DNA from: Amborella trichopoda
Taxonomy: Eukaryota; Streptophyta; Magnoliopsida; Amborellales; Amborellaceae
Direction of reading: 5' to 3'
Assembly (NCBI RefSeq): GCF_000471905.2
Contig: NW_006498137.1
Coordinates: 856,123 to 920,122 of the forward strand
DNA length: 64,000 nucleotides
Position numbers and translations under genes: made by a program. Within the stretch, counting starts at the first letter, position 1. The number at the start of each line of letters is the position of its first letter. This document shows positions 23,905-36,556 of this stretch, in pieces. The notes beneath the pieces were generated by a model. The model was not told the origin of the DNA. It did no database searches and saw nothing but the letters and a program-made list of their open reading frames with translations.

Positions 23905-23990
23905 TGGTTAAATATGCCTCTCTTGGGGTTCCTCCATGCGGGATGATTTGGGTTCGAATCCTCTACCTGCATATTTTCAATTTATCTTTT
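23905..23990 (+). repeat. Possible tRNA-derived SINE remnant
   Basis: The word GGGTTCGAATCC at about 23948 matches a tRNA B box. An A box is not clear upstream. Support is weak. Confidence 0.2.
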
Positions 23991-24352
23991 AGAAAGGTAC
24001 TATAAAAATAGAATATTATTTTTTGCTTTTTAAAAAGGTGCTATAAATATAAATATGCTTTTCTTGACAAGGAAATCTTGGTTGCGTGTTGGTTAAAATG
24101 CTAAGTTCTTAGAACACAAAAAAATAAAAATAAATAAATAAATAAAGGTTTAACAAAAGGACAGTGGACTGTTAATAGGATGTTCGTGATAAAAAACTTA
24201 TATACTTATATATATCTTATAAAAAACTTGTGTACAATATACTTGAGTGAGGCCAAGTTATTGAGCCAAGTCCAAGTGGTCCCGACGAGTCTCAAAGCAA
24301 TAGAATGCTCATGTTAAAAATTGGCACATGGTTACATATGACTTATTAAAAA

Positions 24353-25233
24353 GGGAAAATTACATAAACCCCCAAATGTAACTATTCATTCAGCTTACAA
24401 CCTAAGCTTTTCTAACAATTTTTTCTCAAAAACTATGTTTCCTAGCAAATACCCCCTTAATACAAAAAGTGCACTTTTTTTTTGATGAAGATACCCTTCC
24501 CACATTTTAAAAAGTCATTTTCAGGTCCAATAAAACAAAATTACCGGATCGAATTTGTTCAACACCGGAATGCCCCTCCAACAGAAAAAATCCCTGGACC
24601 GAAATAAATGAATGACGCCCCTCCAACAGAAAAAATCCTCGGACTGAAATAAATGAACGTCGGACTAGCCTCCCTAACCGTCGGACTGCCCCTTAGAAAG
24701 CCGGATTGGGGCAGTTTCAGTGAGATGAAACGCTGGAGTGCCCCATGAAAATGCCGAATTGCGCTTTCTAATCGTCGAACTGCAGTATACGAATGTCAGA
24801 CTGGCATCCTAATCATCGGACTGCCCCACAGAACGCCAAACCGGGGTAGTTCCAGTGAGATGAAATGCCGTAGTGCCCCATGAAAAAGTTGGATTGCCCT
24901 TCCTAATCCCCAGGCTGCCATATACGGATGCCGGACTGGTAACAGTGGGTAAATCGTGAAGAGAGAGAGAGCGCTAGTGAAGAGAGAGGATGAGAGTAAA
25001 AATAGGTGGGTAAATCATGAAGATAGAGAGAGTGAGAGTAGAAATTGGTTCGTTGGTAAAAAAGGGGTAATATTGTTTTAGATTTAATTTTTTTAGGTGA
25101 GAGGTATTTGTTAGGAAATATAGGTTTTATAAATAAATAAATAAATACAGAAAAGGAAAAGAAAAGAAAAGAAGAAAAAAGAAGTAACGAGGAAAATTTA
25201 GGTGGGGGGAGGGGGGTAAGTTGAATGCATAGT
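24353..25233 (+). mobile_element. Long-TIR element with internal tandem repeats
   Basis: The left end starts GGGAAAATTACATAAACCCC. Sub-terminal blocks return inverted on the right, for example the GCAAATACCCC block against GGTATTTGTTAGG and ATTCAGCTTAC against GTAAGTTGAAT. The right terminus itself seems lost. The interior (24560-24940) has repeated CCGGA/GTCGGACTGCCC-type units, including a ~134-bp unit occurring twice (GGCAGTTTCAGTGAGATGAA and GGTAGTTCCAGTGAGATGAA). No transposase is seen. It ends about 700 bp before the cyclin H start codon. Confidence 0.55.
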
Positions 25234-25360
25234 TCATTCTTCCATGGGCAGGCAAGAATGTCTTTTAAGGGGTATCTTCGTTATTTGTCAGTAGAGAGGA
25301 GGGTTTTTCGTAACTTAACCGCATATAGATGATTTCCTTTCCCTCCAAATCATTCCTGCC

Positions 25361-25940
25361 GCTGTCGCATTCCACTCGGACGCCGTATGTTCTTGTTTAA
25401 ATTATTTTCATTTAATACATAATTGTTTTGTAAATTTTCCTCTAAATATCTAAGAAATGCCATTCATTTGATGACGAAAAATTCCCACAAAAGTAGAAGG
25501 AAAGTTACCTTTATGCACAATTTTTTTCAGTGTATCATTGATTTTCTGTATATTAAATTATCTGCAATTTAGGGTTTCTGTTGCATTTTAAACTCCCTAT
25601 TATTTTTTATCTAAATCCTACGGTTTCGCTACCTTTGTTGATCTTGATAGTTCCTATATTTTCTTTATTTTTATTTTTATTTTTTTATATTTAGGTTTTC
25701 AGTATCTTAAATTATACTGTTTCATATTCCGTGTTCTACTTCTATGGTTTTGGCTTGAGCTGAATTTTTGGGTTTCTATCGATTTTCTACTGTTATACTC
25801 AGTATCTTGGCTCAAATTTTAGGGTTTTGGTTCCCAATGGCTGTGTTTTTGTTCTTATTTTTTTTGTTTTTACCTTATAGGTCCCATTGCAACTGGATTT
25901 TGTTCATTTCCTGAATTTCTCTCTCTCTCTCTCTATCGTC
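25361..25940 (+). promoter_or_regulatory. Probable cyclin H 5' UTR region, with possible leader intron
   Basis: The 580 bp before the ATG contain a GTATGT donor-like site (25386) and a TTATAG acceptor-like site (25880), followed by a CT-repeat leader (25918-25934) directly before the start codon. CT-rich leaders are common in plants. The leader intron is an inference from the splice-like sites; no TATA box could be chosen with confidence. Confidence 0.35.
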
Positions 25941-28900
25941 ATGGCCGATTTTCAAAGCTCAACTCATCGCGAGAGGTGGATGTTCACCCCACAAGCTCTG
26001 GTATTGAAGTTAATAAGCGCATGTCTTTTTTTTTCTCCTTGTTGTTGTCATTCAAATAGAATATGAATAAATTCATTCAAATAGAATATGAATAAATTCA
26101 TAGTTAAATCTGCAGCTCAAGATTCTAATGTGCTTGACCTGTTCAGAATTCATAGTATTAAATTTGGTAAATATCTCAGTGTGATTGTGAATCTTTTTTA
26201 TGATTCATTCTTATGGTTCCTTTCTTTTGCATAGCGTCACTTGTCCAGAAATTATGACTGCATATATTAGATGTTGAAGTTCAATGCAAGTTAAATTCAT
26301 GGGACGTGCTATTTTCAAATTTAAGTTTAACACATTTGATGATGAAGACTAAATATATATTTTATTTTATTTATGTTTATTGGTAAATAACAAAGCGTAG
26401 AAGGACCAAAATTTTGGGACTCCTTTGTATTCACTATACAGTTTCCTTCGTTTTTTTTTTATAGTCATTTTTTGTTTGTACATATGCAAATATGGATGAT
26501 CTTCTTTGTATAATATCCAGGAACATGTAATGGATCGAGCTATATGACTAGTCCATGGTCCAAGTTGACAAGAATCATGTGTCTAGTGATGAGGCCCCCA
26601 CTAGCCTTTGGATTACAATCTACTTTAATGGTTCCACTGGGTGCCTTTTGGTAGCAGATATGAACATCTAGTCGTTATTTTTTTTCCCTTGTATAAATGC
26701 TGCATGGTTGGATTTGGACATTTTGCAAAGCGAAAGGTTGTATGGTTGGACTTGGTTCTACGTTTCTGGAAGGATTTATTTGTAAAGTCTCATTTTATCC
26801 TTCTTATGCCTAATGCTCAAACTTTTGTTTTTTTGATAACGTTAACTTATTTGATGGCTATTTCAGAATTTCTATGATCTGTTAAGTACATTGCTATTTT
26901 AATAATTTCTTTTAAGATTTTGGCATGTTATTCAGTTACGGGAAATGAACGTGAAGATCCTTTTTACTGGGTTTCTCTATTCCAGTTTGTGTAGGATGTT
27001 AAGGGTCTAAGTACATTGCTATTTTAATAATTTCTTTTAAGATTTTGGCATGTTATTCAGTTACGGGAAATGAACGTGAAGATCCTTTTTACTGGGTTTC
27101 TCTATTCCAGTTTGTGTAGGATGTTAAGGGTCTTTCTTGTAAAAATCTTCGTGAGCATAACATTTGGAATATGGGTTTGTGGAACTCCTTTACTTTTGGC
27201 CTGAGAATCTTTTTATTATGTTCTTGAATATTTCTTGTAGACCACATGTTACTAATGGCTAGACTTATTCTTCTGATTAGATAGAAAAATGCCATGCAGC
27301 AAATCAGAGAGCTCTAAGGACACTTGAAAAGGTGAGACTCGTACCAGGTCACTTGCGCTTTAGAAATATATCTTTGTCAACGTGTTTTCTTTAGTATTTG
27401 GCATTCAGTTGTTACAGATATGTGCTCAGAAGGTAAAAAATTCTTAGTTAGTCTTCAATCAAGTATTTGTTTTATGAAGTTGGATCAAATATAAAAATGA
27501 ATCTTTTTTTTTTTTAATTCCATTGTTACTTTTATTGTTTTTGGCTGGGGATGCTAATGTTTTGATTTATTTGCTCATTCTTGGTTTGTGCTTGAAATGA
27601 TCAAGTTTGCTCATTCTTTCTCTAATCTTTTTCTCTCCCTACTCTTGTCGTACAACTAGATTAAATGATCCTTTGTTGTCTACTCATTGAATTTCTATAA
27701 AGGTTCCTTGATTTTGGCACTACAGAAGGCCTCATAGTCCACATGATTTCTTTTTATATGCAATTAAATTGTTGAGTGAGGGATCTAAAGTTTGTATTCC
27801 TTACAGTTGTACTTTCCAATTATTTATTAAAAAATTTGGTACCTTGCTATCAATAAATCGTTTCTCTGTTATGCCGATTGGATTTTTGGTTAAAATATAA
27901 AAATTAACAACCTGCTTGCATATTATTGATACCAGTTGGAGCCCCTTAATGTGCACTATGTTGTAAAAAAAGTCTTTCTTTTTCCACATCTAGAGATGCA
28001 ATTATTATAATTGTTTTATTTGCTTGAAACTGTAATACCAGTAAAGGGGTGCAAAAGCTCAATGACTTAATTTATTAGTGAAAGAATGATGCCAGTTACC
28101 CTTTTCTCAGAAAAAGAAAATGTTGGTGGTACCGTGCCGAGATAGGATGTTATTTCTGTTTAAAAGAAAATAAAATCTTAAATTGCCTGTAATATATTTT
28201 TACTGATAGTCTGGTACAATTTTCATTGAAACGAAATCCACAAAGTTTGGGTGGTCTAGGAGAGACAAGTAAAATCTTGGTGGCATGTAATTGAACTGAA
28301 CATTCATTCTTGCTATAAGTACGTAAAACATCTTCTTCGAGATCATTCACTTGAAGTATTTCAATAGTAAAATGAATAATGTTGTTTAGAAAGAAATTGC
28401 CTCTGAGCATTTGAATTTCACTCATATGAAATGCATTGTCTATGATAGGACAGGAATTGATGATCTCCTTGCGCTTTTACCCGGTAAAATTAGGATATGT
28501 CTTGATTAAATGAGTTACAAATATGTCTTGAGAACAATTTTCCTGCCAAATGATTGCGTGGCAAAACAAGTGAATTTTGTCTTTTTGGCAAGCAAGCTGG
28601 ATAAAGAACGCACGACCTCAATTTTGCAAATCCCATTACCTTCCAATTTAGCTATATGTTTTTTAACCCAAAAATGGTCCATTTTCTCTTAGCATACTAG
28701 GAAGAAATGTGTTGTCTTCAAATACAATGGCCGTTACTGTTACAAACTGGAAAGGGTCCACTCCAAACCCTGATGGTCCTATCTATCTATATGGAACATG
28801 ATCATGAGCCCATGAGCTTTTGGGATATTATAAGCCCAATGGCCAAGAGAAGGATCCAGAAACGAACTGCCAGTGTTGCTTATCAGAATATTTCTTCTTT

Positions 28901-31900
28901 TGGAAAATGGTAGGAGTCCAATGGACTCCAAATTTTTCATGCATGTACGTCCCATCTAGGCAGTCCAAATGAAAATTCTTGAAAAATGCTGGGCTAAGTG
29001 TGTCTTCCATTTTTGGCTGTCTAGATCTCCCTCTCCTTCAATTTGGGCCGTTGGGCTTATTTCTAGAGTAGTTTACGCTCTTTGGCTAATAGAATCTCTA
29101 TCATATATATATATATATATATGGGGAATGATTTCATGCAACGGTTTTATAATAGTATAATGCAATAACACCTCTTGAAAACCATGTTTTTGGCATTTGT
29201 GTGACCCCAAGTTTTGCTCACACATTCTCTTTATCCTCATAATCAATCTTACGAAACAAAATTCAATTGCACCCTAGATATGGTCAAAATTAGTACCCTC
29301 CAACAATGAATCTCAACCGTCCATTTGGTGAATTTCAAGATCTAGTCCTTGACAAATTCAAAATCACTTTTTCCTTTTTTAGCATTGTTAATTTAATGAT
29401 GATAACGTTATATAAAAATTTTGATCGTAAAAAAATCCTTATGAGGCCTATATCTAACCATCTCACTAAAATGGACAGCTTATATTAATTGGGCTAGAAA
29501 AACACTTTCTAGGATGTTTTTTCAAAATTTCTTTTTTGTAATTGTTCTTTAGAGTTAAAAGAATGTACATTTAAAACTGTGTCAAACAAATGTCTCTAAN
29601 NNNNNNNNNNNNNNNNNNNNNNNNNNNNNNNNNNNNNNNNNNNNNNNNNNNNNNNNNNNNNNNNNNNNNNNNNNNNNNNNNNNNNNNNNNNNNNNNNNNN
29701 NNNNNNNNNNNNNNNNNNNNNNNNNNNNNNNNNNNNNNNNNNNNNNNNNNNNNNNNNNNNNNNNNNNNNNNNNNNNNNNNNNNNNNNNNNNNNNNNNNNN
29801 NNNNNNNNNNNNNNNNNNNNNNNNNNNNNNNNNNNNNNNNNNNNNNNNNNNNNNNNNNNNNNNNNNNNNNNNNNNNNNNNNNNNNNNNNNNNNNNNNNNN
29901 NNNNNNNNNNNNNNNNNNNNNNNNNNNNNNNNNNNNNNNNNNNNNNNNNNNNNNNNNNNNNNNNNNNNNNNNNNNNNNNNNNNNNNNNNNNNNNNNNNNN
30001 NNNNNNNNNNNNNNNNNNNNNNNNNNNNNNNNNNNNNNNNNNNNNNNNNNNNNNNNNNNNNNNNNNNNNNNNNNNNNNNNNNNNNNNNNNNNNNNNNNNN
30101 NNNNNNNNNNNNNNNNNNNNNNNNNNNNNNNNNNNNNNNNNNNNNNNNNNNNNNNNNNNNNNNNNNNNNNNNNNNNNNNNNNNNNNNNNNNNNNNNNNNN
30201 NNNNNNNACTGAAAGCTTAGATTGGTAGAATAATTGACTCTTCAAAGTTCCTTTGTTGATGTTCATGCTATTGATCGAAATTTGAACATGTTTCTTTCAC
30301 AGTATTATTGATTTTCTCATTTGGGCTTGCAGTATGGCTCTACACGGTTGGAAGTTGATATTGACGGGTCGTTGTCCTATCCTAAACCACAAACTAATGC
30401 AAGAGAAAATGGTACGTGCTCCAATGGCTTACGCGACATTCTCTTTATGGAAATGTCTTGTGCTTGTTTAGTTCCTTGGTGACTTAGCTTATCAAGCGCC
30501 CTTGTATTTGACTATCTTGTGGAAGAGGGCATGCGTAGGCATCTAGGGAATCACCTCTAGGTGTTCCTCGATGATGAGATCTGTGAGGCTAGTGGTATTG
30601 ACAGCAACCCTAGAAACCAAGGTCTTTTTGGCAAGCATCTAGGATGATTAAATATTTTGTGCACGTGCACGCGCATGCATGCCTAAGCATCTATCTAGGA
30701 ATGTTAGACGAATCAGCCCCTAGATAAACCCTTCTAGTTACTGAGTTCATTGTCAATTTCTGTGATACTTACATTGTTGAACTCTGTATTTTATGCACAT
30801 TCAGGTGATGGAAGGCATGCAATTCCAGAACCACTTAATCCTAATGAGGAGAAACTTATGCGAATCTTTTATGAGCAAAAAATTCAAGAAGTTTGTGGAG
30901 CTTTTGGATTCCCCCATAAGATCCAGGTCAATGATTTTATATCCCACTTGTACATGAGTGGCACTGTTATCTGGTATTGCTTTTCATGAATTTGCTGCTG
31001 AGCTGATTTATTGTTTTGGAACTTCGCAGGCTACAGCCATCATATACTTTAAAAGGTTTTATTTGAACTGGTCGGTAATGGAGCATGATCCAAAACATAT
31101 AATGTAAGATTTGGTTTTATAATACCGTGCATCAAGCTTTTAAGAATTAAATCTTCCAATTATTATATGTTTATGGTGTACTATGAACTAGTGCTGTTTT
31201 GCATTTAGATCACATGGTTCATTTGCTTTGTACATGTAATCCAATTTCGAAATGAGGAAAGTTGAGAATGTCTTTTTCATTGGGTAATTCAGGGGTAACA
31301 ATTGAACTTGAGATGTAGCATTGCATGACATCAACTGCTAACCATTCAAGCCCAAGCCCAATTCCTAGAAAGTTGAGAATGTTGTCTAATTAAGCCCTTG
31401 CATTTGTAAGAATGAGGTCATTAATGTAACGTAATATGTAATCTAGTTTTATCAATAACTTCTCTTTTGTTGCCAGAATGATTGATTCCTGTTGCCGCAC
31501 ACGCAACAATTTCATATACAGCATTTTGATTTTTTATTGGTTCCTTTATTGTGGTTCCTTTATTGTGACAAGTTCCCTGTTGTTATTTATACATGCCTGC
31601 AATGTTGCATTCCATCTGCAGTGTGGCATTGTGCTCTCATTGTTAATTTGCCAAAGACATTGTTACCTGAAATTACTGAGATTACCTTCATTGGATGTGA
31701 ATGAGTGTGGCTTTCTTGGCTTAATTGTCAAACTGTCTAATTTGAGCTACTGTCTTATGATGTGAAATTGAACTGGTTGATTTGGGCAGGCTAACTTGCA
31801 TATATACATCATGTAAGGTTGAAGAATTCCATGTATCAGCAGAGGAGCTTGGCAAGGGGATTCAACAAGACCATGAAGTGATTCTCAATAATGAGATGAT

Positions 31901-34900
31901 TGTTCTTAAGGCATGTCAACCATTTACGTAGTAATCGTTGATATCTTCCTAGCTGCATGTTTTTATGTATATTATGATGATTTCATCTTTGCAGAGTTTG
32001 GGATTTGATCTTATTGTTTACGCGCCATACCGATCGGTTGATGGTTTTCTCAACGATATGGAGGTACAGTTACTAAATGGAAGGCCATTCTTTAGCTGGA
32101 GCACTAGAGTAGAAGCCGAACGCTTTTGTTATGACTGAGTTTCATTTGCCTTTAAAGTTATGCATCCATCTATTCTTGCTTGTTCTTACATATTGTTCTT
32201 CCATTATGATCAATATAGAGTTTGACAATAAAAGCAAAATATAACATAAAAAGTTCATTGGAATGGAAACTCTTGCTTTGGTCTTAGAAATCTTTCTGAA
32301 TTGAATTGGACATGAGTTCTTGAAGTTTAATCTGAGTGTGCGATCTCAGTATGGTGCTACATATTTTATTTGCAAGAAATGGATCTAGAACCTTGACTTC
32401 ATGGCTGTTGTCATTGGCAACAAAATAGCCACAAATCTAAAATTTACATTAGCAATAACTTGTTTGAAAATTTTGGGTAAGGGTATATTTTTAATTCCAA
32501 AAGTCCAAAGGAATCTTTTAAATTTGAATTTCAGTTTTGGAGGGATTCTGGAATAACAAAATTTCCCAGAATACATGAACTAATTATAGATAAAAGTAAA
32601 TTCTGAACATTTAAGGGTACTTATTGTAAAAATTATTTAAGCAGGAAGTTTTAACTACACTGTTAGAGTGGTGTAGCCTTGAATAACGCTGTGTCCGTGT
32701 GTGTGTGTTTTTTTTTGGGGGTGGGGTGGGGCGGGGGGGAGGGGGGGGTATTACATATGCGTCACTTGTGTTATATACACGTGGCTGCTCTTGTAGAGGG
32801 TTCCCTTCCTATATTATATGCGCCCTCTCTACAAGCACTTCTATGTATATACGTATGAGTGATACATATGTAACATATAATCTAGGGCCTGCTCCCATGT
32901 TGCTTCCTAGTAAGCATTCCCTGATGCTGCATGCTGGGATTTCAACTATGGGTCGATCCCTGGCTCCTGCTTCCTCTCCCAACAGTTATGGTTTGCCCCA
33001 TTAAAAAAAAATGAAGCCTATTTAACTTAACTATTCCAGGGATGACCTGTAGTTCAACAAAACTTGTTTGTTGAAAATAATATCTGATCAATTTATCTGA
33101 TTTTGTGTGCTGAGTGACAGTTTCTGTTAAAGTTGTAATGTCATACTAAACTTGTTTGCAATTTTGTTACTAGATGCTGGTCACTGGTCTCTTGGCTGGC
33201 AGAAATTTGTTATAGCTTGAGATTTGAATATCAGAAAATGGATTTTTCTTTAGCTGCATTTCTTATTTTCCTCAAATTTTCACAACTTTGTGTTGATTAT
33301 TGGTGATTTCTTTTGCTGATTCTTCAGGATTTCAGCCATGCGTTGGATGATGGGAAGCTTAAGGTAAGAAGCCAGTTTTATTTTTCTGCTTGTATTGTGC
33401 TTTGGTTTGATATTGTACACATGACGCCTGTTGGAATGAACAATTTGTGATTACATTAGTGTATCCTGAACTTGTACTAATTTGTGATACCAATTTGTAC
33501 ATGTTTTTGTGCCGGACCGCATTATGGGCATGTGACTGATAGAGAGAGAAAAAATGAGGGAGGATAGAGAGAGAAAGTGAGGGAGGGTAGCGAGAGAAAG
33601 AAATGGGTAGAGAGAGAAAGGGAGAGGATGGGTGGAGAGAGGTAGGGAGAAAGTAAGAGAGCATCACTTGTCTAAAAAGACAGAGAGAAAAAAGGGGAAG
33701 AGAAGGAAAAAGGGCATTTTGGTCTCAAAATGCTTTGGCTATTTGACTGGGGGGGGGTAAATACCAGGAAAAATAGTGTTGGGGTATAATATCAAAAAGT
33801 ATTGGGGGCTAGGATGTGTAGAAAGTTGAAATTGGGGGGGTATTTATAATTTTCCCTTATTATTTCAATGACATTTTTTTGCCTTTTTTTTTCTTTTACA
33901 CTTTCTGTTTTTTGTTGTTCATAAAATTCTTAGAGCTTGCTATCGCAGTAGCCTTGTGTAGCCAGCAGAATATCCCTGGAACTACCATAAGAGTTCTTTA
34001 TACAAGTCCTTAATAATGGAACAATTGATGAATTGTCTTTTTGGAGGCTGTAAATCCGATTGGTATCAAATCCTTTCTCTAATGCACAAACTATGAAAAC
34101 TTTTTTGATTACGTATGTGATTTGCTAGGCTTTGGGGGAAGCTACCAAGCTGGAAGTTGACAAAACAATGCTCACTGATGCTCCTCTTCTTTTCCCTCCT
34201 GGGCAGGTACTCTTTCCATTCATTTAACTTACTGTGAAGCAGAATTTATCTTGTGAACTAGGCCTTAATTTAATATTTTTACGGTCACTTATGCTTCTTA
34301 GTATGTTCCTGTGATGGAGAAACCTATACATATTACATTTAAGATTTACTAGTGACAAATTCATGCGTTCATTCTTCATTTATTGTGATGAATAATGATT
34401 GTCACTGCAACTCATTATTGGTTATATATACCATTTTTCATTTGCCTAAAAGATGAAACATGCCAGTGCAGTAAGAAAACTGGCTGCCTCACATACTTAC
34501 AAGAAAAAATGAATGCTTGGTCCATGGGTGTTGTGATTTTTTTATTCCCAAGAAATCAGCAAAAAATCAACCCTAAATACTTGTTGCATCTTGTATTAGT
34601 AATGAACTTTTAAAGAAGCAAATGGAGAACATTACATCACTTGGCATTCCCTTTGTGCCAATGACTTGCCATGCTGCCTGTCTTATTTGTGCATCCTTAA
34701 AGCACACGCTTTTGAGAGCAAGATAAATACTGAACTTGTGTATTGTGGGATGCCTTGGCTTTGAGGATTAAGTTGTTGAAAGGACTACTTAAGGCCTGAT
34801 ATGGCACACATGCCTTTACGTTTAGCATGTGAGTAATGGCATTAAAGTTCAGCCACTACTGGTCCTCTTGTGAATGATATGAGATTGCAAAGAATAACAG

Positions 34901-36517
34901 TTACATTAATTTCTTCATATGTCTGTGCTATTTTATCTTAGGCATATCAGGTGCAACATTAGGAATGTTCTGGCTTAATTGCTTTGATTTTGTACTTCTG
35001 GGTGGGCACATGGAAAAATTGCATATTTTAAGTTTACTTGGCTTCTCATTGGACATTGTTTGTTATAGATACGTGTTTGTCTTCTTGCATCTTGTGCAGT
35101 TAGCACTGGCTGCTCTCCGGAGATCAAATGAGGTACACAAAGTTCTCGATTTCAAGAGGTTCTAAACTTCTTCCATATTTGCATGTTTCAAGTAAACCTT
35201 CTTAATTATGGTTATTTTGCTATCTGTCTTTTTCCCCTTCTATATCATTTAGTTGGAATATTTCATATGTGGCTCTGAATTATGCAAACCCTTTGGCAGA
35301 TACTTGGAGAGTCTTTGCTCTCAGCAAAATGGTGCGCATACTAGTCACGAGCTAACCAAATGCCTGAGTGCCATTGATTCTGTGGTAATGGTTCTTATGA
35401 TCAGATAATGTTTCTTGTTCCCTCTCGACTTCTTGTCTTTAAATTACATTGAAAATTTGTTTGGAAAAATTTGAAGGACCTATTGATGCACTCTGAAACT
35501 ACAGTCAAGGTATGGGAATATTTCTTGGATTTATCTTTTCAGAATCCAAAAAGCTTAAGGAAGCAACAATTTACCCTTTGCTGAAAGAAGGTTGCTCCTT
35601 TGGAGAATGTGCATATAGATAGCAAGTTGACTACCTCAGTGATATCTTAGCACTCCAAGGACCTCATCTGAAGTCTGAAGACCTATTAACAATGCCCATG
35701 ATGCCTCACTTGCATCGCACCTTGCGAGAAGTCCTAGAATCTGTTATTAGTAATACTACCCCAAATATTGCTAAAACTCCTTTGGATACTTGTTTAATTG
35801 AGCATGGGCATTTTAATAGGTCTTTGGAGTTGAAAACCCGAATGGAAGGAGATAGTAATAGAAGGGGATTCAGAGAGTGTAATCACACGGGTGATGAAGC
35901 AAATGGATCCCTCATGGAGATTGACTATTTTAGATGAGATATTTGCAGAATTGTGTAATCTCCCTGTTTCACTTCACCACTCATGGAGGGGAACCAATGA
36001 GATAGCTGATCAATTGGCATAGGATGGAAACGAGAAGCCAGTGTGAGAGACTGACATGCATATGGCAAAATGCTACCCATAGTGTAGTTTTAGGACAGCT
36101 GTCTCTGCAAAATTGTGCAACATTTTTTCCTCGGTAACCTTCCTCCGGTCTCTCTGAATAAGTATTCCTGGGTAATCTTTCTTATTTGTTAATTGACCTC
36201 TTGGAAGTTACTTGAAGGTAGCTCTAGATTGAGTTGGTTTTTCTTTAGGACCTCATAATGCATTAGCAAACTCTAGGAAGTTATTTGAAGGCAGCCTATA
36301 TTGAGTTGGTTCTTCTTTTGGACCTTATAATGCATTGCCATTTTATCCATTTGAAGCCTTAGATTGACTTAAGTTCAAGTACAACCCTTGATGCAAGACC
36401 TCACTTGTCATAACTCCATGAAATAATTTGCTTGGTTTCATGGTTCTACACTGCCTTGACGGAGTCAACTAGCTGGTTGTTCTTGCTTCCATGCGCTTTA
36501 TAGTCCCCATACTTCCT

Positions 36518-36556
<39 letters not shown>

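Noticed and set aside
29571-30266. Long open frames on both strands
   Set aside because: They consist almost entirely of the 608-base assembly gap.
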